Shown: positions 1 through 11,560 of the stretch, piece by piece
Layout: every line of letters starts with the position of its first letter
How positions within the stretch are numbered: position 1 is the first letter of the stretch
Notes under the pieces: generated by a model
What the model was told of the DNA's origin: nothing
Seen by the model: only the letters and a program-made list of their open reading frames with translations
Databases searched by the model: none
Made by a program: the position numbers and the translations under genes
Assembly: GCF_030867095.1 (NCBI RefSeq)
Contig: NC_081828.1
Location: 3,797,001-3,861,000, forward strand
Source: Alligator mississippiensis
Lineage: Eukaryota; Chordata; Crocodylia; Alligatoridae
Length of the DNA: 64,000 nt
Direction: 5' to 3'

Positions 1-195
1 GGTGTCATCTACCAGCAAGGCAGGAATGAGGGCTCCTTGCCCCCACCCCAGCCCTTCAGGAGTCAGGATCCACCCTCATGTGCTATTTAGGAGCAGATGC
101 CCACTGTCCTGCTCCTCTCTCCTGCACTCTTCCAGCCTCCCTTCCCTTCCCTACCACCACAAAGCAATACAGCACTGCAGGAGCTGCTGTGTGCT

Positions 196-422
196 GAGGA
201 AAGATAAGATATTAGAAAAAACTACCACAAGGAGGGTAGTACAGCACTGGAACAGCCCCCACAGAGAGGTGGTGGAGTCTCCATCCTTGGAGGTGTTTAA
301 GACCTGGCTTGACAAAGCCTTGGCTGGGATGATGCAGTTGGGGCTGGTCCTGCTTGGAGCAGGGGTTGGACTAGATGCGACTCCCTGAGCTCCCTTCAAC
401 CCTCATTTTCTGTGATTCTGTT
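196..422 (+). repeat. CR1 LINE 3' fragment
   Basis: Sense-orientation CR1 end. It has the GAACAGCCCCCACAGAGAGG-like and TCTCCATCCTTGGAGGTGTT-like segments, the TTGGACTAGATG motif and the TTCTGTGATTCTG tail. Closely similar to the copies at 6325-6597 (same strand) and 8599, 36209, 41257 and 61590 (opposite strand). Open frames across it are repeat-derived. Confidence 0.9.
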
Positions 423-607
423 ATTTTATGGAAGAACTCAATCAGTAGGAAAAGTTTCTCCTGCTTGCTATATGCTGACATTTCAAAGCATCTCCAAAGA
501 GGAAGGGTAAATGCAAGGAGCAAAATGCTCGACTGCTCACTTAGCACGACTGCATTTCAACACCAAGCATAAAAGCCAAGGATGAGGAGAACAGTTGTCT
601 TGGATAT

Positions 608-812
608 CATAGTACAAGAGTGATGGTCCAGACATGATGCGAGGGACCAGGATTTCTTAGGGCAATCTCTTTCAACTGCAGTTCTGATCTGAGGAAGGAT
701 GCCCTGCATTCAAAAGTTTGTCTAACTTTATCCAGGTTGGTCCAATAACTTACAAAAAAGATCATCCTAAGAAATCCTTGCCTCTCACATCATTTCTGGA
801 CCGTCGCAGCCT
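608..812. mobile_element. foldback MITE, family B (TTGGTCCAATAAAAGAT type)
   Basis: Two arms in inverted orientation: the left contains GATGGTCCAGACATGATG and AGGATTTCTTAGGGCAATCT, the right contains AGATCATCCTAAGAAATCC, CTCACATCATTTCTGGACC. It matches the foldback at 35358-35554. It has diverged, and its ends are approximate. Confidence 0.6.
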
Positions 813-1050
813 CTGACAAAACACTCAAGCTTCCAAATTCCCCCAGCAGTCCAGAATAGGGGCCCTATATTTTTTCCTCATCTCCATCATAACCCACACG
901 CTTTGCACTGCAATGTTTTTGTCCAGATGATTGAACTTTGAGCGGCAGCACCATCTGCTGTCTGTTGTGGCTATGTGCTGTCCACACACAGGAGCCCTGA
1001 CGCTGGACTTGTCTCTAGCGGTGCACCATGTAGCAGACCAGGCTGTAAAC

Positions 1051-1280
1051 CAGTGACTCTCAACATTTTCAAACTTGAGGACCCCCTTAATAGACTCGAG
1101 GCCCCCTTGGAAAAATCTCAGCTCTAGGTTTTTGGCTTTTTTTTTTTTTTTTTTAAATATAGAGCAATTCTTTCATTGCAAAGCCTGTGTGGCTTTAACG
1201 CTACGGATTCCTATGTGAGATCTCTGGGTTTATCTTGTAAGTCCTGGAGAAGTCAGGCTGGCCAAGCCCTGAGGTGGTCA
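1051..1280 (-). mobile_element. hAT-like non-autonomous element (CAGTGACTCTCAAC end)
   Basis: Begins with the hAT-type terminal CAGTGACTCTCAAC and shares internal blocks (AGAGCAATTCTTTC, GGATTCC.AT, TCTGGGTTTATCTTGTAA) with the copy at 61025-61307. A T-rich run at about 1137-1155 lies inside. The right end is not clear. Confidence 0.6.
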
Positions 1281-1407
1281 CATCTAGTCTGATCAGGGAC
1301 CCCTACTTTCCAAAAAAACCCAGTGTCCCAACAATCGTCTTCCCAGCCTCCGTGAACACAAGTCTCCTACAAGGAGAGAGGGGAGGGGTACAGTAAAGTC
1401 CGAGAAA

Positions 1408-1472
1408 AGTAGGGCCGCGAGGGACCTCCACAAGCCATCGAGTCCAGCCCCCGGCCTGAGGCCATTTCCCTA
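1408..1472 (-). repeat. CR1 fragment, short
   Basis: GAGGGACCTCCACAAG followed by CATCGAGTCCAGCCCC, the reverse-orientation CR1 3' end pattern. Diverged and truncated. Confidence 0.5.
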
Positions 1473-1620
1473 ATTTAGGATTTGGCTCCTTCATCATTCA
1501 TTTGAATGACTTATTTAATAGCAGCTAATAAAACCAGCCTGGATTTTGCTTGCTTATCATGACAATGCTGTAGGTACAATGCCTTTTTTTGAATTCCTTC
1601 ATCTCCTTTTTGTGTTCTGC

Positions 1621-1723
1621 GACAGAAGGCCTCCTGGGGCCGAACTCTGTGGCCCACCCGCCTGTCACTGTGACAGAGGGCTTACTCAGGGCCGAGCTCT
1701 TCGTGGCCTGCCCGCCTGTCTCT
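1621..1723. repeat. two-copy 51-bp tandem duplication
   Basis: GACAGAAGGC... at 1621 and GACAGAGGGC... at 1672 repeat with a period of 51 bp; both units contain GGGCCGA, TGGCC, ACCC/GCCC and GCCTGTC. Open frames here are two overlapping reading phases of the repeat, with no recognisable protein. Confidence 0.7.
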
Positions 1724-1799
1724 GGGCAGCCGCCCGCTTATCTCGCCCGCCAGACTTTTGATGATAATTGATTTATATATCGATGTCAATTAAGCAGGA

Positions 1800-2496
1800 G
1801 GCTGCCCATTGTAGTGCCCCGATGCCAGGGGGCACTCTGCAGCTCCAACCTCCCCTAATACCATAGCCCAAGCCTCACAGATGGCATCATGGCGTTTCTA
1901 ATCACCGGCCCCGTACTGGGCCCCAGAATCATCTTAACAGGACCCCTCTCTGATCCTCTCTTCTCAGGCGGCTACTCCGCCATCATCTGGGCTATCTTCC
2001 CTTCTCAGGTGTGGTCCCCCTGGGACCTTCGGCTACCTGGCCCACCTCCAGGCTAGTAGGGACCCCAGGCCCCCGGCTCTTGGGCATCCCACGCGGTGGG
2101 CCCCCAGCCCTTTTGACTACCATAGTCCTGGCCCCAGCTTGGGCCAGTCGAGGGTACTCTCCCCTTCGGGCTGGGTCTCTCTAGCCACCCACTCTGTCAC
2201 TGGGCCTCACTGTGCCACTACTCCCCGCCCTCTCGGGGGCAACCACAGCACCACACCCACATCACTCCCACTCTTGGGGTCCACCCTCTCTGGGCCCCTC
2301 ACAACACTGGCCCATCTGGGCCCCCCAACAAAACACATGGGTAACCCACCCAGTGGTGGTGGGAGCTAGGGGTTAAGGCGCTGCAACCTGCCTTTCACCA
2401 GGGTGATAACTGGCCTGGCATTTCCTGGGGGCTCCCACGCCACCGAGAGCCCCACCAGACCACCCACTCCCAGCAGGGTGCAGTTTCAGGTCATGC
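1800..2496. other. C-rich intergenic stretch, no gene seen
   Basis: High-GC, strand-asymmetric C-rich sequence with repeated GGGCCCC/TGGGCCC words. It may be part of an old repeat that continues beyond the minisatellite. Open frames are short, with proline-rich low-complexity products, and no domain is recognised. Confidence 0.4.
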
Positions 2497-2636
2497 CCAG
2501 GACCAGGACCAGGACCAGGACCAGGACCAGGACCAGGACCAGGACCAGGACCAGGACCAGGACCAGGACCAGGACCAGGACCAGGACCAGGACCAGGACC
2601 AGGACCAGGACCAGGACCAGGACCAGGACCAGGACC
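2497..2636. repeat. (CCAGGA)n hexanucleotide minisatellite, about 23 copies
   Basis: About 140 bp of uninterrupted CCAGGA units. The 6-bp period keeps frames open, so the plus strand can be read as Arg-Thr repeats and the minus strand as Trp-Ser repeats. These are artefacts of the repeat. Confidence 0.98.
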
Positions 2637-2860
2637 CTCCTGCCATCCCCATGCAGCTCCCCCTTACCTCCAGGTCATTCACAGCAGCCCTACAGCCAGG
2701 CAATGTTGCTACCTGACCTCCTACAGCCAAACTGCCTTGTTTATATAGGCAGCCTAGGCCTCAAAATGGCTGCCCTAATCAGGCACCTGGAGGCTGCCAG
2801 CTCCAGGCCCTTAAAGTGGCAGAGACACCCTGTGCTCTGCCACACGTTCTTTGAAGATCA
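2637..2860. repeat. possible LTR-like or other old repeat segment
   Basis: Contains a TATA-like TTTATATAG (about 2740) between CAAACTGCC and AGGCCTCAAAATGGCTGCC, then CTTAAAGTGGCAGAGACACC. The composition resembles a promoter-bearing repeat, but I see no matching second copy, primer-binding site or coding part. Weak call. Confidence 0.2.
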
Positions 2861-3389
2861 CCTTTGCTACGAACCCAGACTCTCTTCTGGAAAGTCTCTG
2901 GACTTAAAAGCAGGGCATTTTGCATCTGATGGTTTCCGCAGCCCCATTCAATATGCAGAAGAAAGTCTCATAAAGAGTTGCATTGCTCTAACTGGCTTTG
3001 GGCACGATCGTTGTCTGAGCGATAGCAAGAGATGGTGGGGGTCAGGCACATAAGCACACATTCACAAAGGTATCGAGGTGCTTAAACTCCATTAGGCCCT
3101 ATATAAGTTGGAAGATCTTAGCCCCACACCCCCTAGGCACCTCTTGTATTTGCACCGGTGTATTTGACTTTGGTTTGTACAGTCATGGGCTGGTAACTTG
3201 TGTCTCCAGTGAACAAATGAGAGTACCAGGATCTGCTGCTACTGCATCTAGCCTGTAAGAGCCTGCAAATATTAAGCAAAGGATGAACTTCACAGGCTGT
3301 GGACACATGAACCTGCCTTGGTGGGATTTATTTACCCTGGTGTGTATGTACTTCTGTATACTCCAGAGGCGAGTGATTTGCCTGGAAGG

Positions 3390-3466
3390 GGGCTTGATCC
3401 TCCTTTGAGCAGTGGGCTGGACTGGATGTGATCTCCTTCCTGCCCTGTGTTTTGATGATGCTAGGA
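3390..3466 (+). repeat. CR1 3' end fragment
   Basis: CTTGATCCTCCTTTGAGCAG, GGGCTGGACTGGATGTGATC and CTTCCTGCCCTG are the CR1 3'-end pattern in sense orientation. Diverged. Confidence 0.55.
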
Positions 3467-4139
3467 GTCTGTGACTTAGGACATCATTACATATTCAGTT
3501 TAGGCAGCTCAGGGAGCTCTTCTGGGTTATCCACACATTCAGACATGTCAACCTGAAGGTGTCTTAAAGCTATGCCACTCCGGGGCAAGTTTCCTCTCTG
3601 ATCCGTGTTACCCAGCTCCCGTTCCACGAATGTGTGGCTGCTCCCCAGAGATAAGCCACCCATGTTTCAGTCCTCCAGCATCCCAGGATGCAGTGTCCCT
3701 CCCTTCACCCTCCTGCCATGGGTGGACAGCTCACAGTTGTGGCTCCTAGTCAGGCCCCTGCAGGCAGTGGCAAGTCACAGGTGTGCAGGTTGGGGACAGG
3801 GAAGGATTTTAGCCAGAAGGTGTAACTACTCCGACACTAACATCTATTGCCCTTGAAGTACGATGTATAACAAGGCCCTTATTTTAGTGCAGAGCTGCAT
3901 GTCATGTGTCTCCCCCACATTCACACTGGATAAGGACAGATGATCCCAGTACCCATGCATTGCATGTCCACAGCCTCAGGTTTGGCTCTCATCTCATCAA
4001 TCTTGGCTCTTAGCTGCACCATGTAGCATTGGCTGTTGATCATTGCATCCATAAGATGCTGGGCCTGCCATGTTTCCCCTTAACTGCACACATCGCTGCT
4101 GCCCCATCAGCTTGAATAACTCCGTGATCCTCAACAATG

Positions 4140-4292
4140 GATCTCTAATGAGTATAACACACTCGTTTGGGAGATTGGAGACCTGGCTCCTATTTCCATC
4201 TCCCACCAGCCTGGTAGATCGTTTTGGTTAAGTCACTTCACTTCTTTGTGCCTCAGTTTCCCTGTCTGCAAAACGGGCACAATGCTGCTGCC
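4140..4292 (+). repeat. MIR-like SINE fragment
   Basis: AAGTCACTTCACTTCTTTG, TGCCTCAGTTTCCCTGTCTG and CAAAACGGGCACAATG match the conserved MIR 3' region in sense orientation. Confidence 0.75.
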
Positions 4293-4549
4293 CCTCATTA
4301 CCAGGCACGTGGAGGCCTACTGCTGAAAAGTGCTATAGTTCTTATATAGCAGAGTCTGAACTGGTTCACCGAATGAACAGAAGAGTTGACGGGGATTTTT
4401 ATTTCGCTGGTCTGCAGCAGTCTAGGGCCTGCGAAAGAGGTGATGCTTCTAAAGAGGCACCTAGCTAAGGCTTGATCCCGTTGAACTGAGCCAAAATTGG
4501 GCCTCAGCTCCACTGCGTTCAACCTCGGGGCTGTTGAAAAGTGACACAC

Positions 4550-6280
4550 AATGTTTTTCCACATCGCTCGGACCCCTCTCCCTTCCCCAGACATTTGCAA
4601 CCTGTGTGGTTTTGCATTGACCCTTGCTAACAGTCCCATGTGCTTATGCCTTGTAGCCCAGTGCTGGAAAAGCTGGGTTGGCGGAGGGTGTATAGAAGGG
4701 ACCGTTGTGTGGCCAGATGGCAGACGTGGCCACTCTCCAAGGAGCTTTCCAAGAGCCGCTGGGAAGAAGATGCTTGAATGTGAGTCTTCACCTCTTTGGC
4801 CGGAGTTGCGAGTGCTTGGAGCTCCCGAGGTCTAGGTCTGAGCCCCGGTGTGATATAACCCAGGTGGATACAGGCTCCCCGCTGAGCCCAGCACCACTGA
4901 CCACCTCTACCCACACCCAAGATGGAGAGCAGTGGGGTGGGCATGTGCCCAGGCCCCCTCCGAGCTGTCCAGCTGTCAGGCTCAAGCACAGCTGGAGTGT
5001 GGCCTGCTTCTTGGTCCCTCCAGCCCTTGATGTGTTCCTCTCCCTCGATAGGGAGATGCGGTGGACATGGCTTTGGCTCTCCCTAGCCTTCCCCACCTCA
5101 GTGTGGTCTCCAGGATGACGCACCGGCCTGGGGTTTTGGTGAGGTGGGTTCCTGCCCCACCTTTGTCACCCACACCGGCGGGCGGACCTTGGGTCAGTGT
5201 GTTTCCCTGCTTTGTGCCTCAGTTTCCCTGGCTGTAAATGGGGAGGAGGGTCTTGTCCTATATGCACAGGTTCCGAGAGCCCCTCGTGAAGGTCTTGTAG
5301 TAGCTTCTGTGTCTCTGCGCGGTCACTAGTGATCTAGAAATGGACTGACCCCCGGGTATTTCCATCTCTCTCTCATTCTCCTCCTTTCTGCACTCTGCTG
5401 CCCAGACCCTTGTCTGCCCTCCCGTCTGCCTCCCCTTTGCTTCCAATGCAGGCAGCTCTTTCCCTATAAGCGGCTCTGCTGAGAGGGCGTTGAAGTCCTT
5501 ATAGATCCACCTGCTCCTTTCCTGGCCCTGGGCATCCAGTTGAGAGTCCTCCCAATAAAGTGCAGCTCACCAGGGGTACAGCCGCTTCCATGGCTCCTCC
5601 ATGCCCTTCCTTGCTGCCGTGGCTCTAGCCCCACTGGTTTAAAAGCATGGAGGAGGGGGAGGAAGAACTTGGCCCCCAGTGCTGTGAGCACAGGGTTGCT
5701 TGATCGCAGCAGGGAGAGGCTTGCAGCTGCAGCCAGGGGCGAGGTTTGGCTCACGCCTGAGGATGCAGCGAATGCGACCCAGCCTATCTCCCCAAGAGGA
5801 AGCCAGGGAAGAAGCAGCCTTGCTGTGCTACTCCTTGGCCTCCTTGTCTCGTTTTCAGGAAGGAAGCTGTGAGGCTCCACTTGCTCACTTCCTTATGGCT
5901 TCTCCCAGCTGGAGGAGGCTCAAGCCCTGGTGGAAGAAACGGCAGGGTTACATCCTCCAAGACTCACCCTAGCTCCAAGCCAGCTCCTCGGAGGATCATT
6001 GTCCCCATATCGGTGCCCAGCTCTCCCCAGCTGCCCACAGTCATGTTTATGTGGCCTTTACCACTTCCACACCCAACTGGCGAGGGGGAACACAGGGAAC
6101 TTCTCACTCCCTGCATTAACCTGGTGCAATCCCAACCCCTCCATTGCCCAACCGTCTGCAATGCTGCACCTACCAGTTCCCCATCTTCTCTGTCTACCCC
6201 TCCATACCTGGATCCACCTGTGAAGGTACCACCCTATGTAGAAATCCAGACTATTCAACTCCGGCATGGTCCGTACCAGT
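4550..6280. other. GC-rich stretch with overlapping open frames, no gene recognised
   Basis: Several open frames of 90-140 codons overlap on both strands, for example at 4705-5118, 5464-5880 and 5869-6282. They exist because stop codons are scarce in GC-rich DNA. None shows a recognisable domain, splice structure or consistent start. A MIR fragment lies inside. An unrecognised exon cannot be excluded. Confidence 0.4.
5150..5250 (+). repeat. MIR-like SINE fragment
   Basis: Contains ACCTTGGGTCAGTGTGTTTC, TTTGTGCCTCAGTTTCCC and GGCTGTAAATGGGG, the MIR core and 3' pattern in sense orientation. Confidence 0.65.
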
Positions 6281-6324
6281 GAGGATCTAATCTAAGGTCT
6301 GTTACTGGATCTAAGTAATCGAAG

Positions 6325-6597
6325 GTCTGACGGAAGGAGAAGCAATGGGCTTAGGCTGCAGCAAGGGGAGTTGAGGTTGGATATTAGGAAAAACTTTCTC
6401 ATGAGGAGGGCGGTGAAGCGCTGGAGCAGGGTACCCAGAGAGGTGGTGCAGTCTCCATCCTTGGAAGTTTTTAAGCCTCAGGTAGACAAAGTCGTGTCTG
6501 GGATGCTGTAGTTGGGGCTGATCCTGCTTGGAGCAGGGGTTGGACTAGATGTGACTTCTGAGCTCCCTTCCCGCCCTCGTTATCTATGAGTCTATTG
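6325..6597 (+). repeat. CR1 LINE 3' fragment
   Basis: AGCAATGGGCTTAGGCTGCA, GTTGAGGTTGGATATTAGG, GTCTCCATCCTTGGAAG and TTGGACTAGATG, ending near TATCTATGAGTCTA. Sense orientation. Confidence 0.92.
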
Positions 6598-6814
6598 ATT
6601 GTCCCTCATGACCAATAGTCCTAGCAAACCCCAAACACTTCAGAACTGGCTCTCATAGACGCCTTTTTGGTTTCCTTCCCTACAGATTAACAAGGGGGTT
6701 ACACTTCTCATGGAGAACACCAGCATTGCAGCCACCTGAATCAAAACCACTTTGCATTTAATGAGAACATCAAGGAGAAGGAGAGAGAGAGAGAAAGAGA
6801 GAGAGAAAAGAAAA

Positions 6815-7180
6815 TGTAAGTGGCTAAAAATATTGCTGTTGTTGTTTTACACAGCTGAATGAAGATAATTGTATTGGCAATTGTGAGTGATTACTGTATT
6901 ATCTGCAGTCAGAGAAAGTTATTTTTTGAACGCTGAAGGAATTAATGATACATAAAACTACGTTCGTATTGACTGCATTCATCAGCAGAAACGCATCGTG
7001 CGGCACTGCAGCACTGTGATTACTCCAACCAGCTTGGAGGAAGAGAGGAAGAGATGGGCAGCTTCTGGATATCGCCAAAGATTTGCATACATTTACATGC
7101 CAAAAGGCTGATTGACACCAAAGCTGATTAGGTGGTGAGCCGAGGCAGGAGTTTGCCAGCCGGTAGCGGGGGGCAGTCCA
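6815..7180. promoter_or_regulatory. candidate conserved non-coding element
   Basis: A repeat-poor, compositionally balanced block between a GAGA tract and a hAT element. It has dense homeodomain/POU-like words (GATAATTG, TTAATGATAC, ATTTGCATAC, TGATTGACA, TGATTAGG). No open frame. The call rests on appearance and proximity to a brain homeobox gene; conservation was not tested. Confidence 0.3.
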
Positions 7181-7219
7181 GTTAATCCCCTCTGGTTGGA
7201 GCCTTGGGTGTGCGCATTA

Positions 7220-7494
7220 CAGCCGTGACCCTCAACCTGGGTGTCGGGGGATCCCTGGAGATCCTTTCAAGGGTGCTACACTATGCCAGCACTGGTAGGT
7301 GCACAGACATGACTCCTAAGACAAACCAAGAGATTTCAAATAGGAATCCATAGTTTTCAAACCATCCTGCCTCGTTGCAGTCTTCCTGAGTGCTTTACAA
7401 CAGAAGAATGGCCCTAGCATTTTTCTGGAGTCAAAAACCAAGTGAAAATGAAGAGCTGGCATTTTCCGAGGGGGGCCTCGAGTCTATCCAGGGG
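7220..7494 (+). mobile_element. hAT-like non-autonomous element, 3' end lost to CR1
   Basis: Starts CAGCCGTGACCCTCAACC and shares the AGAGATTTCAAATAGGAATC, TTTACAACAGAAGAATGG and AGAGCTGGCATTTTCC blocks with the copies at 22283-22585 and 62239-62543. Its right terminus is missing and CR1 sequence follows directly. Confidence 0.75.
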
Positions 7495-7497
7495 TGT

Positions 7498-7632
7498 CAT
7501 AGATTCATAGATGTTAGGGTCAGAAGGGACCTCAATAGATCATCGAGTCCGACCCCCTGCATAGGCAGGAAAGAGTGCTGGGTCTAGATGACCCCAGCTA
7601 GATGCTTATCCAACCTCCTCTTGAGACTAAAG
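7498..7632 (-). repeat. CR1 LINE 3' fragment
   Basis: Starts with the reverse-complemented tail TCATAGATTCATAGATG, then GGTCAGAAGGGACCTCA, ATCGAGTCCGACCCCCTGC, TCCAACCTCCTCTTGAG. Confidence 0.85.
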
Positions 7633-8598
7633 TGATGGAGAACCACTTTATTAGAGCAAAGTGGCATTCAGGACATCTCCTGCCTGCCCAGTCCCCATGC
7701 AGAGAGGGAAGACATGGCCATGGTGTACTGTCACGGTGCCACTCCACAGGACAGTGGGAGAGGTGTGAACGTGCCCATGCTGGACCATGATCTCCGGACC
7801 TGGCCAGTGGTGGCTCTCAACTCATCCCAGAGCACACAGGGGTTGCATTGCAATGCTAGGATTGCTGTAACATCCGGTGCTGCTGATCCACCCCAAGCCT
7901 AAGCCACTTCTGTCTCTCTGCACTTCAGGTCACTGGGTGGGGTGATGGTAGACATACCCCAGCAGGGTTAAACCCAGGTGCCAGCCACAAGGTGCTCAGG
8001 GCAGGGAACAGCCTGAAGGTTTGTGCCTGAGGGACCCCAGACTGGTTTCAACCCCTCTCCTACCACAACCTGCCCTATTAGACCCCAGGCTAGTTTGGTG
8101 GGGGTCAATACCAGCTGGGTTGGCAGTGTGTGCTACTCCAAAGCAGTAGAGACTTGCCCTATATTTGTCCTATAGGCCATTTCCCCATCTCCACAATAGG
8201 GATGTTAAGGGCTTTGCTTTACCTCACCAGGGTCTCATGAGATGCTCAGGTGCTGAGGAACAGAGGCCATATACAGACCTGAGGCTGAATTATAGCCCAT
8301 CCAGAGAACCGGGGACAGGACCTGGCCTCCTGTTGGATGCCCGATGGCCAGAATATTGTTAGGAATAGTAAGAGCACTCTCAGATTAATAATAATTAATA
8401 CTGGGAAACCCCATTTGCCTTGGCTGCTCTGCCTCGAAGTGAGGGCTTAAGGAGCAGAGCCAGCCTCAACAGCTGGGTGTTCGTGTCCATTTGAAAGACC
8501 TGAGACGAAGGAGCGAGGATGACATGATCCCAGCACCAGGGGTGAATCGTGAACTAGACCCCCCCAAATTCAAATTGTCTTGGTTCTCTAAAAAATCA

Positions 8599-9003
8599 TA
8601 GAAAATTCAGGTGGGAAGGGAGCTTGGGAGGTCACTAGTCCAACCCCCTGCTCCAAGCAGGACCAGCCCTGACTACTTCATCCCAGACAAGGCTTTTCTA
8701 CCTGGGTTTTGACAACCTGCAAGGATGAAGATCCCACCACTTTTCTAGGTAACCTGTTCCAGTGTTTACTACCTTCCTGGTCAGAAAATCCTTCCTAATA
8801 TCCAACCTCAACTTCCCTTGCTGCAGCCTGAGCCCATTGCTCCTTGTCCTGTCATCTGCCCCCACGGAGACCAGCCCAGCTCCATCGTCTTTGCACCCCC
8901 GGCAGGGAGGTGAAGGCTGCTATTGAATCCCCCTCGGTCTTCTCTTCTGCAGACTAAATAAGCCCAGTGCCCCCAGTCTTTCCTCATCAGTCATGTTCCC
9001 CGC
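8599..9003 (-). repeat. CR1 LINE 3' fragment, about 400 bp
   Basis: Antisense CR1: TGCTCCAAGCAGGACCAGCC, CCTTCCTAATATCCAACCTC, GAGCCCATTGCTCCTTGTCC, TCTTCTGCAGACTAAATAAG. One of the longest copies here. Confidence 0.93.
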
Positions 9004-9840
9004 CAAGAGCACCAAATGAGAACAGTTGCTTTGAGCATCTGCCATCCGTGAGCTCTAGACCCGGCTTAACGGCTCTCAAATGAACAGACCTGTCCCCCCA
9101 CCCCAGCAAAATGAAAAAGTTATTTGACTTCACATCCAGGTAGAGGGAAAAGTGGGATAGGGCAGTGCAATGCGGCCTTCCACACTGAAGCCGCTAGAGG
9201 GAGAGATTGAGCTTCCAGACGGACATGTGAGTGCAACCTGCTCGCCCCGTTTTTGGGCGAGGATGGGGGAAGACTTGGAAGCCAAGAGCCCCCTGAGCTG
9301 GGGCGTGAATGAGGGAGCTCTTTCCTTGTGCTTAGCAGATTTGAGGCAGCCGAAACAGCCTTGCCTTACGTTCGAGCTGCAGGGACATCGTTAGCTTAGA
9401 AGCAAAATTTGGGGTGAAAAGCGAGATTTGTCACAGATTCCGGGAAGCCAGGATGTCACTACGAGGGTTTCAAAAGAAAGGGAGGTGATGGTGGGGAGAC
9501 ATGAAACCAGATAGAAAATCTAATAAGAAGAGCATGTGTTTTCTGCACACAATTTAAGGAGCAAATTTAGATTTAAACAGGCCCAGTGCCACGGTGTCAG
9601 CACACGGGAGCCAAGCAGGGAGGGGAACTGGCTGTGCAAAGACAGCTCGATCCTGGATGCTTGCAGCACTTTTGGCTTCACTTGGGCTCGAAGCTGAGCT
9701 CGGGGCTAAGCAGACCTGATCCAATGCCACTGAAGCCAATAGGAGATTTGCCTTCGGCTCCAGTTGCTGTGGGATTCGGTCCAGCGTAGCAAACAGCTGA
9801 CCTGGAAAAATGAGTAAGCATGTTTTGGGCTCTAAGGTAG

Positions 9841-10000
9841 TCTCAGGCTGCCCGGAGAAGCGGTGAAATCTCCATCCCTGGATGTTTTCAAGAGCAGGTT
9901 GGATGGGTACTTTGCTGGGAGCGGATGATCCTGTGTTGAGCAAGGGGCTGGACCTGATGCCCTCACGAGGCTCCTTCCGCCCCCACTTTCCTACGATCCC
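9841..10000 (+). repeat. CR1 LINE 3' fragment
   Basis: ATCTCCATCCCTGGATGTTT, AGCAAGGGGCTGGACCTGAT, then CTTCCGCCCCCACTTTCC and TACGATCC. Sense orientation. Confidence 0.8.
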
Positions 10001-10596
10001 GTCAACCCCGTAGGCTAAAATCTCTGCACCCGCTGATTCAAATGGGGGCTCGGCGCCTTGCAAGAATTGTCCTAATCTCGTTGGTTCTCATAAACACACC
10101 TTGCTTCTCACAACCTGTAACATGGGTCTTCTTCTCCGTGCTCCTGCTTTCCAATGTTTACCTCCACAGCTTATTGTCCTCACCCCTCTAGTGGCAGCCG
10201 TGGACCGAAAAACACGAACTTCCATGGCCAGAGAGCAAAAAAAGCCCCAAGCTTCTGCCATGGAAAAGGCTGTAGTGGCTCACAAAGAAAGATGTTCAGT
10301 TCAGGAGTCAAATTCATGGCTGTTACGGCAAAATGACCCTCCCCTCACTTGTCCCAGCAAAAAAATTATTCTCAGGTTGGATGAAAATGGCCCGTTTCAC
10401 TTAAAATGAACAATCAGGTTTTGTTATTTATTAGTTTTAATCCCTAGATTTAGGTAAGCTTCAAAGCCTAGAGCAACTTAAAAACAAAAACAATCTTTTT
10501 TTGTTCCCCCAAATGGTCAAAACTTTCTATTTAGGGGGTAGGGGGTAGATTGCTTTAGAGATACCCAGTTCAATGCATCTGTTCCTGCCAGTGTCA

Positions 10597-10652
10597 AAGG
10601 CAGAATACTGGGCTGGATCGACCATTGGTTTGCCCAGTTCTTCTTATGTTCT
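10597..10652 (+). repeat. short CR1-like tail
   Basis: AATACTGGGCTGGATCGACC, ATTGGTTTGCCCAGTTCTTC and TTATGTTCTC resemble a known amniote CR1 3'-end variant. Confidence 0.5.
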
Positions 10653-11009
10653 CAGGGTTTTCTTTCCTTTTTCTTTTTCATTATTGAAGGCAAGAGAGCA
10701 AAATTCTGGGAAAAGTTTTGCTGGGCCCAAATCTCCATGTCTGTATGAACCTGAAAACATCCACAGAGCTGTGCTTGTAAGCCGCTATCCATAGTCTGCC
10801 CACTAGAGAGAGACCGAGAGACACACTTGGCACATGCATGCGTTACACCTGGACGTGTTTCAGTCCTGTGAACAGTGGCTCCATGGAGATCATTCACGTA
10901 TGGAGAACATACCTGACTCCCCTGCACGCTTATCCCTAGTTAGGGTAGCCCCTGCACATGCTTTTTCAGGGCAGGCCTATAGGATGGAGCACCTCCTGGG
11001 TCTAATTAA

Positions 11010-11110
11010 GCTAGGCAGGCCAGAGGTAGAAGGTAAACTGAGGCAGGAGAGGGAAAGCAATAAGCTCATGGCCACACAAACAGGGGCCGATGCTGGTGTC
11101 TGATGCGCCA
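11010..11110 (-). repeat. MIR-like fragment, weak
   Basis: Antisense MIR features: AACTGAGGCAGGAGAGGG, GCAATAAGCTCATGGCCACA and ACAGGGGCCGATGCTGG. Confidence 0.4.
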
Positions 11111-11439
11111 GCCCCTCTTTCATCTTCATTTCTCATGGTCCCTCAGCCTGATCTTGAGCTCAGGACAGCGAGCAGTTTTCAAACAAACCATTTATTCTCT
11201 TTCTGGCCAGGGTAATAGCCATAAGCACACGTGTTTTAATGGTTTTATTGCCGTGTGCCTGGGCATGTCGCGTTATGGGTGTGTTTGCCAGGTCCCTTGT
11301 AAAATCCTCCACCCCTACTGATTTCATTCCCTTGCAGTGCTGGGACCTGAGTGATTAACTGCAGCCTGTCTAAAGGTCCCCTGAGTGAAATACAGCCCTT
11401 CAGTGTGATGTAGCAAAGGCCAAAAAAAGGGAGCTGATG

Positions 11440-11560
11440 TTCCTCATTTGGCCAATGGGAGAACTGAAGTACATGGAGGTGAAGTGACATGACCAAGGCT
11501 GCAAGGCCTGGTGTCAGAGCCTGGTGTTGAGCTCTGGGTCTTTCACCAATGACTCTGGGT
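11440..11560 (-). repeat. MIR-like SINE fragment
   Basis: GGAGGTGAAGTGACATGACC, AAGGCTGCAAGGCCTGGTGT and CAGAGCCTGGTGTTGAGCTC follow the antisense MIR pattern. Confidence 0.7.

Noticed and set aside
2403..3053. 216-codon plus-strand open frame with Arg-Thr repeats
   Set aside because: It is opened by the (CCAGGA)n minisatellite, whose 6-bp period cannot introduce stops; the flanks show no domain.
5464..5880. 138-codon minus-strand open frame in GC-rich DNA
   Set aside because: It competes with equally long frames on the plus strand in the same bases; low stop density explains it.
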